From NCBI RefSeq assembly GCF_013347965.1, contig NZ_CP048810.1, positions 2,790,001 through 2,854,000 on the forward strand: DNA of 64,000 bases, given 5' to 3'. The notes beneath the pieces were generated by a model. The model saw only the letters and a list, made by a program, of their open reading frames with translations. It was not told the origin of the DNA and ran no database searches. The translations under genes were made by a program, and so were the position numbers. The stretch's first letter is position 1. Each line of letters begins with the position of its first letter. Source of the stretch: Pseudomonas bijieensis (GTDB taxonomy: Bacteria > Pseudomonadota > Gammaproteobacteria > Pseudomonadales > Pseudomonadaceae). This document shows, piece after piece, positions 47,332 through 56,099 of the stretch.

Positions 47332-48078
47332 CTATTGGGCCAATACCGCCTGCGGTGTACCGATAAAGGCTTGCAACTGCGCGTGCGCCGGGGTCGACAC
47401 GTTCACCTCCTGCTGCCCCTTGGCCCCCAGGTAATGCTGGCTGAACACATCGAAATAGGCGTCCAGGGCCGACGCGGCGTCGGTGTCCCCCGCCAGTTCC
47501 AGACACAACGCCGCCACTTCGGCGGTGCACAGGTGCTCGCTGCGGGTCGAACGGCGCAAGCGGTAGCGCGACAGTCTGTCGGGTAGCAGGCTCAGGATCG
47601 GCAGCCGGTCGAAATACGGGCTTTTACGGAAAATCTTCCGCGCCTCCGTCCAGGTCGCGTCCAGCAGAATGAACAACGGGCGCTTGGAATGATCGAGGTC
47701 AACCGTGTGGGTAACCCGCGATGGCTCGACGTATTCGCCAGGAAACACCAGGTACGGTTGCCATTGCGGATCGTTCAGCAATGCCAGCAGTTGTTCATCA
47801 ACGTCGGTGCGCGACCAGATGAATGCATGATTGTCGCGCACCACATCGGCAATCAGCCAACCGGTGTTGCTCGGCTTGAACACTTCCTTGTTGGTCATGA
47901 TCAGGCAGACCCCGGAGCGGGTCTCGACGCTAGGACGCCAGGCGCACAGGCAATGGCTCTCGATCACTCGGCAAGCGCTGCAACGGGGGGCGCGCCAACC
48001 ACGGGCCTGGATCGGCTTGATTCCTTCGTCGATGCGCTGGTCGCGCAGGCGGGCTACGGCGTTAGGGGCATGATTCAT
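47332..48078 (-). CDS. DTW-domain tRNA-uridine aminocarboxypropyltransferase-like protein
   Basis: 248 residues from ATG 48078 (MNHAPNAVARLRDQR). Zinc-type cysteines CSACRVIESHCLCAW, the segment CLIMTNKEVFKPSNTGWLIADVV, and the motif LLDATWTEARKIFRKSPYF that carries the D-x-T-W element of the family. Members attach acp groups to tRNA uridine (TapT, TuaA). Located next to erdR, as in other pseudomonads. Confidence 0.87.
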   Translation of the reverse strand: MNHAPNAVARLRDQRIDEGIKPIQARGWRAPRCSACRVIESHCLCAWRPSVETRSGVCLIMTNKEVFKPSNTGWLIADVVRDNHAFIWSRTDVDEQLLALLNDPQWQPYLVFPGEYVEPSRVTHTVDLDHSKRPLFILLDATWTEARKIFRKSPYFDRLPILSLLPDRLSRYRLRRSTRSEHLCTAEVAALCLELAGDTDAASALDAYFDVFSQHYLGAKGQQEVNVSTPAHAQLQAFIGTPQAVLAQ

Positions 48079-48262
48079 CGTGGGTGACGCCGACAGACAG
48101 GAAAACTCGACACGAACGACACTCGGCAGGGCAATAAAGGCCGGCAGTCTACCAGAGCGCACGAGCCTGTACCGTCCACCCGGGCTCCCCTATAATTCCC
48201 GGCCACTGAACGCACAGTCATGTGATCGGTCGAACCACCAGTCACTGAACCAGGAGAGTTTC

Positions 48263-48685
48263 ATGCTGCGCCTTATCGTCCCTACCGTTGCCGTTTTGCT
48301 GGCAACGTCCCTCAGCGCTCAGGCTGCCTCGCTGAAAGAACTCGAACTGAACAAGATGCTGCAGAACGTCGCCAGGGAAAGTAGCGTCGGTACGCCACGG
48401 GCGATCAACGAAGACATCCTCGACCAGGGTTACACCGTCGAAGGCACCGAGTTGATCAATCACCTGAGCGTGCAAAGCAGCCATGCGCAGAAAATGCGTG
48501 CTGACCCCAAGGCCGTGTATTTCCAGTTGGGCTCCACGGTGTGCACCAATCCGGGCTTTCGCAAGTTGATGGCCAAGGGCGCGACCATGCGCTACGAGTT
48601 CACCGAAGTTAAGACCAACCGCCCGGTTGCAACCGAGCGCTTCCAGGAATCGGACTGCCCGAAACCGGCCAAGACGAAGAAGTAA
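48263..48685 (+). CDS. PA3611-like secreted protein
   Basis: 140 residues from ATG 48263, preceded by CAGGAGAG. Signal peptide MLRLIVPTVAVLLATSLSAQA; mature part AASLKELELNKMLQNVARES with two cysteines in GSTVCTNPGFRKLM and ESDCPK. Resembles PA3611, described in P. aeruginosa as a quorum-regulated virulence-associated protein. TATAAT near 48190 may be its -10 element. Exact function unknown. Confidence 0.8.
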   Translation: MLRLIVPTVAVLLATSLSAQAASLKELELNKMLQNVARESSVGTPRAINEDILDQGYTVEGTELINHLSVQSSHAQKMRADPKAVYFQLGSTVCTNPGFRKLMAKGATMRYEFTEVKTNRPVATERFQESDCPKPAKTKK

Positions 48686-48880
48686 TCAACCCAAGCGTGC
48701 GCGCCGCTGCTCATCGTCGGCGCGCAGTTCGGCTACCAGCGCTTGCAGATAACGCGAGCGCCAGGTCCGGCCTTCCAGCCGTCGGCAGCATTCCTCTTCA
48801 AGACTTACCTGATTGGCCTTAGCCGCTTCCAACAACGTCAGGTATAACTGCCTGTCGAGTTCCAGAGTCACCCTGGCCAT
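48686..48880 (-). CDS. Small ribbon-helix-helix-like protein
   Basis: 64 residues from ATG 48880 (MARVTLELDRQLYLTLLEAAKANQVSLEEE), preceded by GGAGGCGGGAGAG. The start with a short beta strand followed by two helices looks like a ribbon-helix-helix (Arc/MetJ-type) DNA-binding fold. An upstream start at 48895 would add five residues. Convergent with the PA3611-like gene; the coding regions abut. No toxin partner is visible beside it. Confidence 0.5.
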   Translation of the reverse strand: MARVTLELDRQLYLTLLEAAKANQVSLEEECCRRLEGRTWRSRYLQALVAELRADDEQRRARLG

Positions 48881-48895
48881 CTCTCCCGCCTCCAT

Positions 48896-49320
48896 GCCCT
48901 ATCCGCTTCAGTCCATCGCCTGACGCCCAGCCCTGAGCGCCGAATTGCATTGGTACGCTTGTTATCAGTAAATCAGAGCGGCACGTAGCCAGTCGCCAAT
49001 CTGACGAGCGGTGAGGTATTTCAGCGGTTGCCAACGGTCACTTTTGAGCGCCATGATCAGGGCTACGAAGATCAGCTAGATTCAGAAGTATCTTTTGTCA
49101 TCGGGCAGAACGAGGCTGCCCTGCCAGTACCTTGCCGTGTGATTGTTTTCATCCAAGGGAAAAACGGAACCTGTTGGATGGCTTGATCGCTTTGCTGCAG
49201 ACCGCGTCGAGCCAGGTCGAACGTCCAGGCACGGGCCTGGGCCGACAACGACACACGGAGTGTCGTGGCCCTGACGAATCTCTCGTTCGGGCCAGGGTTC
49301 TGTTAAGAAGGAGAAGTTGA
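48896..49320. other. 425-base region without recognised genes
   Basis: No convincing coding sequence, RNA or repeat was recognised. The last 30 bases end with AGAAGGAGAAGTTGA immediately before the LOG-protein start, a strong ribosome site. The region includes a possible inverted repeat around ACACACGGAGTGTCGTGG. Confidence 0.35.
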
Positions 49321-50439
49321 ATGCCTTACAAACCGAATGACCTGCTCAGTCGTCATTTTGAGAACCACGGCCACGACCTCACCCGCAAGGTCGAAGAGCA
49401 ACTCAACCTGGTGTCCCCCAACAGCCCCAACCTCCCCATTTACCGCGACATGATCCTGACCGTGCTGCGCATGGCCCAGGAAGATCACAACCGCTGGAAT
49501 GCCAAGATCACGTTACAGGCCCTGCGGGAACTGGAGCACGCCTTCCGTACGCTCGAACAGTTCAAGGGCCGGCGCAAGGTCACCGTCTTCGGCTCGGCCC
49601 GAACACCCATCGAACATCCTTTGTATGGCCTGGCCCGAGAGCTGGGGGCTGCGCTGGCCCGTTCGGACATGATGGTCATCACCGGTGCCGGCGGTGGCAT
49701 CATGGCCGCTGCCCACGAAGGCGCGGGGCGTGACCATAGCCTGGGATTCAATATCACCCTGCCTTTCGAGCAGCACGCAAACCCGACCGTTGAAGGCACG
49801 CCGAACCTGCTGCCGTTCCACTTCTTCTTCACCCGCAAACTGTTTTTCGTCAAAGAGGCCGATGCACTGGTGCTCTGCCCCGGCGGTTTCGGCACGCTAG
49901 ATGAGGCTCTGGAAGTCCTGACGCTGGTGCAGACAGGCAAGAGCCCGCTGGTACCGGTTGTCTTGCTGGATGTCCCAGGGGGCAAGTTCTGGCAAGGTGC
50001 CCTGGATTTTATCCGTGAGCAATTGGAGCAAAACCGCTACATCCTGCCCACTGACATGAAACTGATGCGCCTGGTGTACAACGCTGAAGACGCCGTGGAA
50101 GAGATCAACCAGTTCTACCGCAACTTTCACTCCAGTCGCTGGCTCAAGCATCAGTTCGTGATCCGCATGAATCACAAGCTAAGCGAACAGGCATTGCAGC
50201 AGATGCAGGCGGATTTTGCCGACCTGTGCCTGAACGACTGCTTCCATCAACATGAGTACAGCGGTGAAGAGCACGACGAGCCCCGCTTCAGTCATCTGAC
50301 GCGACTGGCGTTTACTTTCAATGCCCGCGATCACGGCCGCTTGAGGGAACTGGTGGACTTCATCAATTTGCCGGAAAACTGGGCCCAACCCGCCCAAAAG
50401 CCCCATCCCCTCACGTGGGAGCCGATCAAGGTAACCTGA
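49321..50439 (+). CDS. LOG-family protein (Rossmann-like, nucleoside monophosphate phosphoribohydrolase type)
   Basis: 372 residues. VTVFGSARTP, the nucleotide-binding segment MMVITGAGGGIMAAAHEGAG, and the active-site motif PGGFGTLDEALEVLTLVQTG (PGGxGTxxE) of the LOG family. N-terminal and C-terminal extensions make it longer than small LOG proteins of about 190 residues. LOG enzymes release cytokinin-like bases or act in purine salvage; the older annotation lysine decarboxylase is not correct for this family. The exact substrate is unknown. Confidence 0.88.
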   Translation: MPYKPNDLLSRHFENHGHDLTRKVEEQLNLVSPNSPNLPIYRDMILTVLRMAQEDHNRWNAKITLQALRELEHAFRTLEQFKGRRKVTVFGSARTPIEHPLYGLARELGAALARSDMMVITGAGGGIMAAAHEGAGRDHSLGFNITLPFEQHANPTVEGTPNLLPFHFFFTRKLFFVKEADALVLCPGGFGTLDEALEVLTLVQTGKSPLVPVVLLDVPGGKFWQGALDFIREQLEQNRYILPTDMKLMRLVYNAEDAVEEINQFYRNFHSSRWLKHQFVIRMNHKLSEQALQQMQADFADLCLNDCFHQHEYSGEEHDEPRFSHLTRLAFTFNARDHGRLRELVDFINLPENWAQPAQKPHPLTWEPIKVT

Positions 50440-50450
50440 GCCCATAAAAA

Positions 50451-50484
50451 AACGGCCCGCTATCGAAATAGCGGGCCGTTTTAT
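50451..50484. terminator. Bidirectional terminator between the LOG gene and recX
   Basis: Perfect 13-bp stem AACGGCCCGCTAT/ATAGCGGGCCGTT with CGAA loop; A run on the left and T run on the right, so it can serve both convergent genes. Confidence 0.88.
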
Positions 50485-50952
50485 TTAATCGTCCATACCG
50501 CGACCGCTGAACAAGCGGTTGATCATTTCCATGGAATAGCCTCGGTACGCCAGGAAACGCCCTTGCTTCGCGCGTTCTCGTGCATCGATGGGCAAATGCC
50601 CTGAGAACTTGCGCCGCCAGGTGTCCGTCAGTTGCTCCTGCCAATCGATACCGCTTTCGCGCAAGGCGAGTTCGATATCCGGGCGCTGCAAACCACGCTG
50701 GCCCAGCTCCTCACGAATGCGCAAAGGCCCATAGCCGGAGCGGGCGCGATAAGAGACGAAGCTTTCCAGGTAACGGGACTCCGACAGCAGGCCCTCTTCA
50801 GTCAAACGGTCGAGGGCTGTGTCGATCAACTCATCGGGCGCGCCACGCTGACGTAGTTTACGCGTCAGCTCGACTCGCCCGTGCTCGCGCCTGGCGAGCA
50901 GGTCCATCGCAGTTCGCCGCACCGCGACGAGGGTATCGAGTACGGCGGTCAT
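50485..50952 (-). CDS. recX: RecA regulatory protein RecX
   Basis: 155 residues; [58 protein letters not shown] and [16 protein letters not shown] are the tandem three-helix repeats of RecX. Inhibits and modulates RecA filaments. It follows recA by 8 bases and shares its LexA-controlled transcript. Confidence 0.93.
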   Translation of the reverse strand: MTAVLDTLVAVRRTAMDLLARREHGRVELTRKLRQRGAPDELIDTALDRLTEEGLLSESRYLESFVSYRARSGYGPLRIREELGQRGLQRPDIELALRESGIDWQEQLTDTWRRKFSGHLPIDARERAKQGRFLAYRGYSMEMINRLFSGRGMDD

Positions 50953-50960
50953 CGGATCGA

Positions 50961-52013
50961 TCAGATATCAGCGTCAGCCAGGTCGTCAGCGGTCTCGCGG
51001 TTGGCGACTGACTTGACGTCTGCCACTGGGCTCAGCAGCTTGTCACGCAGTTGCTTCTCGAGAGCCGCGGCAACTTCCGGATTATCTGCCAGGAACTTGG
51101 CCGAGTTGGCCTTGCCCTGACCGATTTTGGTGCCGTTGTAGGCATACCATGCGCCGGATTTTTCGACGAAACCGTGCAACACACCCAGGTCGATCATCTC
51201 GCCATTGAGGTAGATGCCCTTGCCATAAAGAATCTGGAACTCGGCCTGACGGAACGGCGAAGCCACCTTGTTCTTCACGACCTTGACGCGGGTTTCGCTG
51301 CCGACAACCTCATCACCTTCTTTCACCGCGCCAGTACGGCGGATGTCCAGGCGGACCGAGGCGTAGAACTTCAGCGCGTTACCACCAGTGGTGGTTTCCG
51401 GGCTGCCGAACATCACGCCGATCTTCATACGGATCTGGTTGATGAAGATCACCAGGCAGTTGGCATTCTTGATGTTACCGGTGATCTTGCGCAGGGCCTG
51501 GGACATCAGGCGAGCCTGGAGGCCCACGTGCATGTCGCCCATTTCACCTTCGATTTCAGCTTTAGGTACCAGCGCCGCCACGGAGTCGACGATGATCACG
51601 TCGACCGCATTGGAACGCACCAGCATGTCGGTGATTTCCAGGGCCTGCTCGCCGGTGTCCGGCTGGGAAACCAGCAGGTCATCGACGTTGACCCCCAGTT
51701 TGCCGGCATATTCCGGGTCCAGGGCGTGTTCGGCGTCGACGAAGGCGCAGGTCGCGCCGGCTTTTTGGGCCTGGGCGATCACGGACAAGGTCAATGTGGT
51801 TTTACCGGACGACTCAGGACCGTAGATTTCAACGATACGGCCTTTTGGCAGACCGCCGATGCCCAGTGCGATGTCCAGACCCAGGGAGCCAGTGGAGATG
51901 GAAGGAATAGCCTGACGGTCCTGATCGCCCATACGCATCACGGCACCCTTGCCGAATTGACGTTCGATCTGACCCAAGGCCGCAGCCAAGGCTTTCTTCT
52001 TGTTGTCGTCCAT
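50961..52013 (-). CDS. recA: Recombinase A
   Basis: 350 residues from ATG 52013 ([21 protein letters not shown]). Walker [10 protein letters not shown], Walker [13 protein letters not shown], loops L1/L2 around [21 protein letters not shown] and [21 protein letters not shown]. Homologous recombination and SOS co-protease. A LexA box lies 41 bases upstream of the start. The open frame extends further upstream over the pncC-like gene, but that part is out of frame with anything known. Confidence 0.98.
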   Translation of the reverse strand: MDDNKKKALAAALGQIERQFGKGAVMRMGDQDRQAIPSISTGSLGLDIALGIGGLPKGRIVEIYGPESSGKTTLTLSVIAQAQKAGATCAFVDAEHALDPEYAGKLGVNVDDLLVSQPDTGEQALEITDMLVRSNAVDVIIVDSVAALVPKAEIEGEMGDMHVGLQARLMSQALRKITGNIKNANCLVIFINQIRMKIGVMFGSPETTTGGNALKFYASVRLDIRRTGAVKEGDEVVGSETRVKVVKNKVASPFRQAEFQILYGKGIYLNGEMIDLGVLHGFVEKSGAWYAYNGTKIGQGKANSAKFLADNPEVAAALEKQLRDKLLSPVADVKSVANRETADDLADADI

Positions 52014-52053
52014 TAAAGTCCTCACGTAATCAATAAGGCCTGACGGCCAACAC

Positions 52054-52069
52054 CTGTATAAGTAGCCAG
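52054..52069 (-). promoter_or_regulatory. LexA box upstream of recA
   Basis: CTGTATAAGTAGCCAG; CTG-N10-CAG, close to the Pseudomonas consensus, 41 bases before the recA start. Confidence 0.85.
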
Positions 52070-52096
52070 TATTATTCCACAGCGTTCGAAGATCGC

Positions 52097-52597
52097 CTAC
52101 CCCTGATTTGAGATTTCTACAGCGGCATGTTGCAGCAGCCCCTCTAGCGCGGCCTTCACCGTTTGTCGGCGAACCTCGTCGCGGTTGCCCGGAAAGAATT
52201 GCTGCTCGCTGACGACCTTCTCGCCAACGCCCCAGGCCAGCCAGACCGTGCCCACCGGTTTGTTCGGCGAACCACCGTCCGGTCCCGCTACGCCACTGAC
52301 CGCCACAGCAAAACGCGCCAGGCTCTTGTGCTGGGCGCCCCGCACCATAGCCTCGACCACCTCGCGGCTGACCGCCCCCACCGTCTCGAACAACTCGCTC
52401 GGCACGTTCAACTGCTGGGTCTTCTGACGATTGGAATAGGTCACGAACCCCGCCTCGAACCAGGCCGAGCTCCCGGGAATCCGGGTGATTGCCTCGGCAA
52501 TCCCCCCGCCCGTACAGGATTCGGCCGTGGTCACATGGGCATTGAGCAATTGCAGGCGCCTGCCCAGTTCGGCGGCCAGTTCGGTAATGTCGTCCAT
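52097..52597 (-). CDS. pncC: Nicotinamide-nucleotide amidohydrolase (CinA C-terminal domain protein)
   Basis: 166 residues from ATG 52597 ([16 protein letters not shown]), preceded by CAGGAGAGC. Contains only the CinA C-terminal domain: [35 protein letters not shown] and [22 protein letters not shown] are its conserved blocks. Deamidates NMN for NAD recycling. Lies between recA and the tailocin lysis genes; the cinA-recA neighbourhood is a known tailocin site in P. fluorescens. Confidence 0.93.
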   Translation of the reverse strand: MDDITELAAELGRRLQLLNAHVTTAESCTGGGIAEAITRIPGSSAWFEAGFVTYSNRQKTQQLNVPSELFETVGAVSREVVEAMVRGAQHKSLARFAVAVSGVAGPDGGSPNKPVGTVWLAWGVGEKVVSEQQFFPGNRDEVRRQTVKAALEGLLQHAAVEISNQG

Positions 52598-52667
52598 GAT
52601 GCTCTCCTGATTCGACACAATGGGGCCTACCGTACACGAGCAGCCGAAGCTTGCAAGGCTCGCCGGA

Positions 52668-53183
52668 TTACCGACCCAGCGCTCTGATATAGGCCTGACA
52701 GGCCTGCAAGGCAATCAATCCGCGATCACCGGCGTCGGTGATGGCGATAATTCGTTGAGCATGCGCCGGGTCAAGTCGGGCGCGTGGGGCGCCATGATCC
52801 ACGCCGCCGGGGCGGGTGGTGGCAGGCACTGCACAGCCGGCGGCAACATCATCGGCGTCGAGGAGGACTGACAGCCGGACATCGGCAGTAGCAAGGCGAT
52901 CGCGCAGGCGATCCTGGTCACGTTGGGCATCGCTCAGGGCTCGGTAATGGGTTTGTTCGCTGGTGGAGAGTTGCTGCTCCAGAGCCAGTCGTTTGTCGGT
53001 TTCGTGCTGCTGTGCAATAGCGCTCGACAAGGTCAACTGACGCAGGGTTTCGGCCTGTAGCCTGGCCTGCTCCGCCAATGCCTTGCCGTAGCGCCAATCC
53101 TGGACTTTCCACGTTACACCGGCCGCCGACAGCAGAAGCACCAGCATGAACACCGGGGCGAACCTCATTACGACGGGGTTCAT
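52668..53183 (-). CDS. Rz-like inner-membrane spanin of the tailocin
   Basis: 171 residues. A single N-terminal membrane segment (FAPVFMLVLLLSAAGVTWK) is followed by a long Gln/Leu-rich coiled-coil (LAEQARLQAETLRQLTLSSA, HETDKRLALEQQLSTSEQTHY), the layout of phage Rz. It overlaps the endolysin gene by 4 bases. Together with the embedded Rz1 lipoprotein it would bridge inner and outer membranes to finish lysis. Confidence 0.85.
   Translation of the reverse strand: MNPVVMRFAPVFMLVLLLSAAGVTWKVQDWRYGKALAEQARLQAETLRQLTLSSAIAQQHETDKRLALEQQLSTSEQTHYRALSDAQRDQDRLRDRLATADVRLSVLLDADDVAAGCAVPATTRPGGVDHGAPRARLDPAHAQRIIAITDAGDRGLIALQACQAYIRALGR
52715..52930 (-). CDS. Rz1-like outer-membrane lipoprotein spanin, embedded in Rz
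   Basis: 71 residues in a different frame fully inside the Rz coding sequence. Signal peptide MPNVTRIACAIALLLPMSGC with lipobox MSGC and mature part rich in Pro (LPPAVQCLPPPAPAAW), exactly the Rz1 pattern. Embedded rz1 genes are normal in Rz/Rz1 pairs. Confidence 0.8.
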   Translation of the reverse strand: MPNVTRIACAIALLLPMSGCQSSSTPMMLPPAVQCLPPPAPAAWIMAPHAPDLTRRMLNELSPSPTPVIAD

Positions 53184-53725
53184 CCCAGCACCTTCAGCGC
53201 CTGTGTATAAAAGGCCCGACGCTGCGTCGCGCCGTTCTGGCCACCGTTAATCCGCTGCGTGATCTTGTCGAAAAGTCCCGCGTCAGCCAGAGCATTGAGC
53301 CCATGGACCGCCCAGAACCAGGCCGCCGAATGAGCGGCCCACCGTGGCTGCTCCAGCAACGCCGGCTCATTGACCAGGTCCAGGCCCAAGGCTTCGCCGC
53401 ACGCCTGATAGTTAGCCCGACCGGTAATCTGAATCAAACCCCGGCCCCGGTACTTCTGACCATCACCGTCGGCTTGTGGACTGTTCCCCAGGCGCAGGGC
53501 CAACGGGCCGGTGTCATATTTCGACAGATAGGCATCATTGCCCAACTCACGCACGTAGCGCAGTTGACCGGACTCATGACCCACTTGGGCAATGAATGCG
53601 GCGACGCGCTTCGAGCCGATGACCTGATAACGTCCCATGGCTACGTTCAGCACAGGTGCAAAAACGCCGGCGTTTGTGCCGGCGTTCGGGAGGATCTGTA
53701 GCAGTTGTGCCTGTGTGATGGGCAT
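53180..53725 (-). CDS. Tailocin endolysin, glycoside hydrolase family 19
   Basis: 181 residues from ATG 53725 (MPITQAQLLQILPNAG), preceded by TAAGGAGAACGCC. VAAFIAQVGHESGQLRYVRE carries the catalytic Glu; KYRGRGLIQITGRANYQACGEALGLDL is the second GH19 block. The chitinase-like lysozyme cleaves peptidoglycan to release tailocins. The open frame extends 38 codons upstream but that part lacks a ribosome site. Confidence 0.92.
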   Translation of the reverse strand: MPITQAQLLQILPNAGTNAGVFAPVLNVAMGRYQVIGSKRVAAFIAQVGHESGQLRYVRELGNDAYLSKYDTGPLALRLGNSPQADGDGQKYRGRGLIQITGRANYQACGEALGLDLVNEPALLEQPRWAAHSAAWFWAVHGLNALADAGLFDKITQRINGGQNGATQRRAFYTQALKVLG

Positions 53726-53996
53726 GGCGTTCTCCTTAACGCAATTGAAAGACATCGTCGAAAAATCGCTCATGACGATGGCGGATGCTGAAATCGGCAT
53801 CGTATTCAGAGCGAAACCGGACTGAACAAAAAGCAACAATTTCAGTCGATTAGTAGATCGTAACGTCGCGAATCACTTTGAGCGTGCCGATGGAAAAGCC
53901 GGAAACCGGCCGTTATCCAAGCTGCCCCTCAACTGGAAAGCGACGTGTCCGAATAATCGTTGCACAAGCGATGACCTGAACATTAAGGAAGGACAA
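53726..53996. other. 270-base region between the endolysin and the cargo gene
   Basis: Nothing coding was recognised. The plus-strand cargo gene start has AAGGAAGGACAA before it. Two short sequences, GGAAAAGCCGGAAACCGGCC and others around 53880-53930, can pair locally; no defined terminator or promoter is claimed. Confidence 0.35.
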
Positions 53997-54806
53997 ATGA
54001 GCAAGGAAACCTCAGATAGGTCATACACCAAGGATCCCCCCGCCGCCCCGTCCAGGCAAATCTCCCCTGATGAACTGAAGAGCGTAAAAAGCGGCCCTGT
54101 CTTTATTATCGCCTCAGGCAATTCGGCGAAGCATTTTCCTATCCATGAGTTTTCAGACATCCCGATGATCACCATGAATGGCGCCATATCGATGTTCACC
54201 CACACCGATATAAAACCATTCTTCTATGTCTGCTCCGACAATGATTTCCCGCGTCAGCAACCTGAGCTGTTTGCCACGGCCATGCGGCTCAGCGAACACG
54301 TCGCGTTATGGGAAGATCAATTCGAAGCCATTGAAACCCCGCCAAGCGGACGCTCCCTGAGCCTTAAAAAAGCCCCGAGGGCCTCCTTCTTGGCGACCTT
54401 GTTTGGCAGAGAAAAGTCGCTCGTCCGAAAAACATCTTTCCTGAGCAAACGCAGCAAAGACATCGGCTTCAGCAAAGACCTCGCCGCTGGCTGCTTCGAT
54501 GCGCGAACCGTCATGTACCTTGCCCTGCAGGTCGCCTACCACCTGGGATTCAACAAGGTGTTCCTCGTAGGCTTCGACTTGAACCAGGCCGCAGGCCGAT
54601 TTTATGAAACGGCCCAGATCAACCGGTCGCCCTGCGGCCTGGACCAGCACTATCACACCCGAATCCTGCCGTCCTTGAAGCTGATGGCGAACTCCGTCAT
54701 CGATAGCCGTTTCCAGGTTTACAACTTATCCTCCACCTCCAGGGTTCCCACACACATCATCCCGAAAGTAAGCGTTGATGATGCGAAGCGAATACTTGCA
54801 ACCTGA
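53997..54806 (+). CDS. LPS-core/glycan-enzyme-like protein, tailocin cargo
   Basis: 269 residues on the strand opposite to all tailocin genes. GPVFIIASGNSAKHFPIHEF and the following IPMITMNGAISMF, together with FFYVCSDNDFP and HLGFNKVFLVGFDLNQAAGRFYE, resemble the Rossmann-like domain of DUF115/MptE and CstI-type sialyltransferase-like proteins that are annotated as LPS core biosynthesis in Pseudomonas. No signal peptide; likely cytoplasmic. It looks AT-richer than its neighbours and has its own strong ribosome site. R-type tailocins use LPS as receptor, so a protective LPS modification is a reasonable, unproven role. Confidence 0.6.
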   Translation: MSKETSDRSYTKDPPAAPSRQISPDELKSVKSGPVFIIASGNSAKHFPIHEFSDIPMITMNGAISMFTHTDIKPFFYVCSDNDFPRQQPELFATAMRLSEHVALWEDQFEAIETPPSGRSLSLKKAPRASFLATLFGREKSLVRKTSFLSKRSKDIGFSKDLAAGCFDARTVMYLALQVAYHLGFNKVFLVGFDLNQAAGRFYETAQINRSPCGLDQHYHTRILPSLKLMANSVIDSRFQVYNLSSTSRVPTHIIPKVSVDDAKRILAT

Positions 54807-54860
54807 AGTCGCAACTCGTCCAAATAGACGCCCATCAAAAACCGCTCTCATGGGTGAACG

Positions 54861-55877
54861 TCAAGCCCTGGCATCGAGACAGGTCGCTTCAATGCTGCAG
54901 CGATAGCTTTTTTCCCGGTCACCGCTGGCAGTGACCTTGTCAATCGACCAGCGACCGCGCATGAAATCCGGCCAGGTAGGGTCCAACAGCACGATGCCTT
55001 CAGCAGATAATCCCGGATTGCCAGGGCATTCGATCGTCACCTTGAGGGCCTCGCGCATCATCCGCCGCACCTCGCCTTCGCCAGCGGCGCGGGCATCGTC
55101 GGCGCTCTGGAACCGTTGGCGCAGGGTCTTGAACGGCGCGAGGCCACTCTCCTCGACACGCACTTTGCCGGCCGCCGCGTCCCACCAACTGGTCTTGCAG
55201 CCCTGGTATTTCGCCCGGGCGGTTTCTTCCAGCTTGGCCGAGATAAAGGCGTTATCCCCCGGGCGATTGTTGGTGGTCACCGACAACTTTATCTCCGGCA
55301 AGACCTTGCCCGACAACGACTTCGCCTGACCGCGCCGAGCCAGCACATACAACTCGTTGATTGGCTTGGCGACGGCGTCATAACGGTGGGCCAGGCGCGT
55401 CAGGAACCCCATGTCGGTTTCGTTGGACTGGTCGACGTGCTCGATTTTTATCAGCGACAGATCCGGCGCGACACGAGGAGAAAAGCCGTGCCTGCTGGTC
55501 AATTGCCGAAACAGCGCCCCCAGGGTCGTCGGGCCATGGCTGACGGATCGACGTTGCTTGAACCCGCTCTGGTCCGCCGCGCTGAACGGCGCGGCCATGG
55601 CCACCAGGACCATTTGCAGGGGAAACAGCATCGGCGTGCGTCCGGTAATGACGAACTCGCCCTTATCCACCAGCCCCGACTCCAGATAACCGACCCGCAG
55701 GCCGATTTTTCCACCCAGGCTGGGCATCCCTTCAAGCCCGTCCAGGCTGATCGTCAGCGTCAGTTGATCGGACTCGATCCCCGCCGCGTCGACGTGCGAC
55801 CACTTGAGCAAGCGTTCGTTGAGCAGTGCCGCGTTTGCACCATAAATTTCCACCGCCGGCGTGAAACCCAGTGACAT
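54861..55877 (-). CDS. Phage late control protein D (tailocin hub)
   Basis: 338 residues of the P2 gpD/T4 gp27-like hub: FTPAVEIYGANAALLNERLLKWSHVDAAGIESDQLTLTI at the N-terminus, GKIGLRVGYLESGLVDKGEFVITGR, then SRHGFSPRVAPDL and DQSNETDMGFLTRLAHRYDAVAKPINELYVLAR. It connects baseplate and tube in contractile tails. Located just after gpX and before the cargo and lysis genes, as in R-type pyocins. Confidence 0.92.
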   Translation of the reverse strand: MSLGFTPAVEIYGANAALLNERLLKWSHVDAAGIESDQLTLTISLDGLEGMPSLGGKIGLRVGYLESGLVDKGEFVITGRTPMLFPLQMVLVAMAAPFSAADQSGFKQRRSVSHGPTTLGALFRQLTSRHGFSPRVAPDLSLIKIEHVDQSNETDMGFLTRLAHRYDAVAKPINELYVLARRGQAKSLSGKVLPEIKLSVTTNNRPGDNAFISAKLEETARAKYQGCKTSWWDAAAGKVRVEESGLAPFKTLRQRFQSADDARAAGEGEVRRMMREALKVTIECPGNPGLSAEGIVLLDPTWPDFMRGRWSIDKVTASGDREKSYRCSIEATCLDARA

Positions 55878-55886
55878 GTTGCCTCC

Positions 55887-56099
55887 TTAATCCCAGGCCG
55901 AAACCGGTGGGGTTGCCACGGGTTTGAGATCCACTTCCGGCAAGACCACCCACACGCCCGCCGGCAATACCGGGCCCCACTCAGCCAATCCCGGATTGAG
56001 CCGCCAGAGCGCTTCCTCGACGATGTCGTCACAACGCTCCAACTCGCGATACAGCAACAGATTCACCGAATCACCGGCGATACTTCGAACCCTACGCAT
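55887..56099 (-). CDS. Tail protein X (LysM-like)
   Basis: 70 residues: RSIAGDSVNLLLYRELERCDDIVEEALWRLNPGLAEWGPVLPAGVWVVLPEV is the LysM-like P2 gpX domain. It overlaps the end of gpU by 8 bases and precedes gpD by 9 bases. Likely part of the hub or baseplate. Confidence 0.9.
   Translation of the reverse strand: MRRVRSIAGDSVNLLLYRELERCDDIVEEALWRLNPGLAEWGPVLPAGVWVVLPEVDLKPVATPPVSAWD

Noticed and set aside
48686..48880. Antitoxin of a toxin-antitoxin pair
   Set aside because: The fold looks like ribbon-helix-helix, but no small toxin gene lies next to it.
49132..49320. Possible 62-residue gene before the LOG protein
   Set aside because: Arg-rich, no ribosome site, ends at the LOG start; looks like non-coding leader.
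52014..52637. N-terminal extension of recA by more than 200 codons
   Set aside because: It covers the pncC gene in another frame and the LexA box; RecA always begins MDDNKKK-like here.
53197..53839. Upstream start for the endolysin at 53839
   Set aside because: No ribosome site there, while TAAGGAG precedes ATG 53725 and the GH19 protein starts there.
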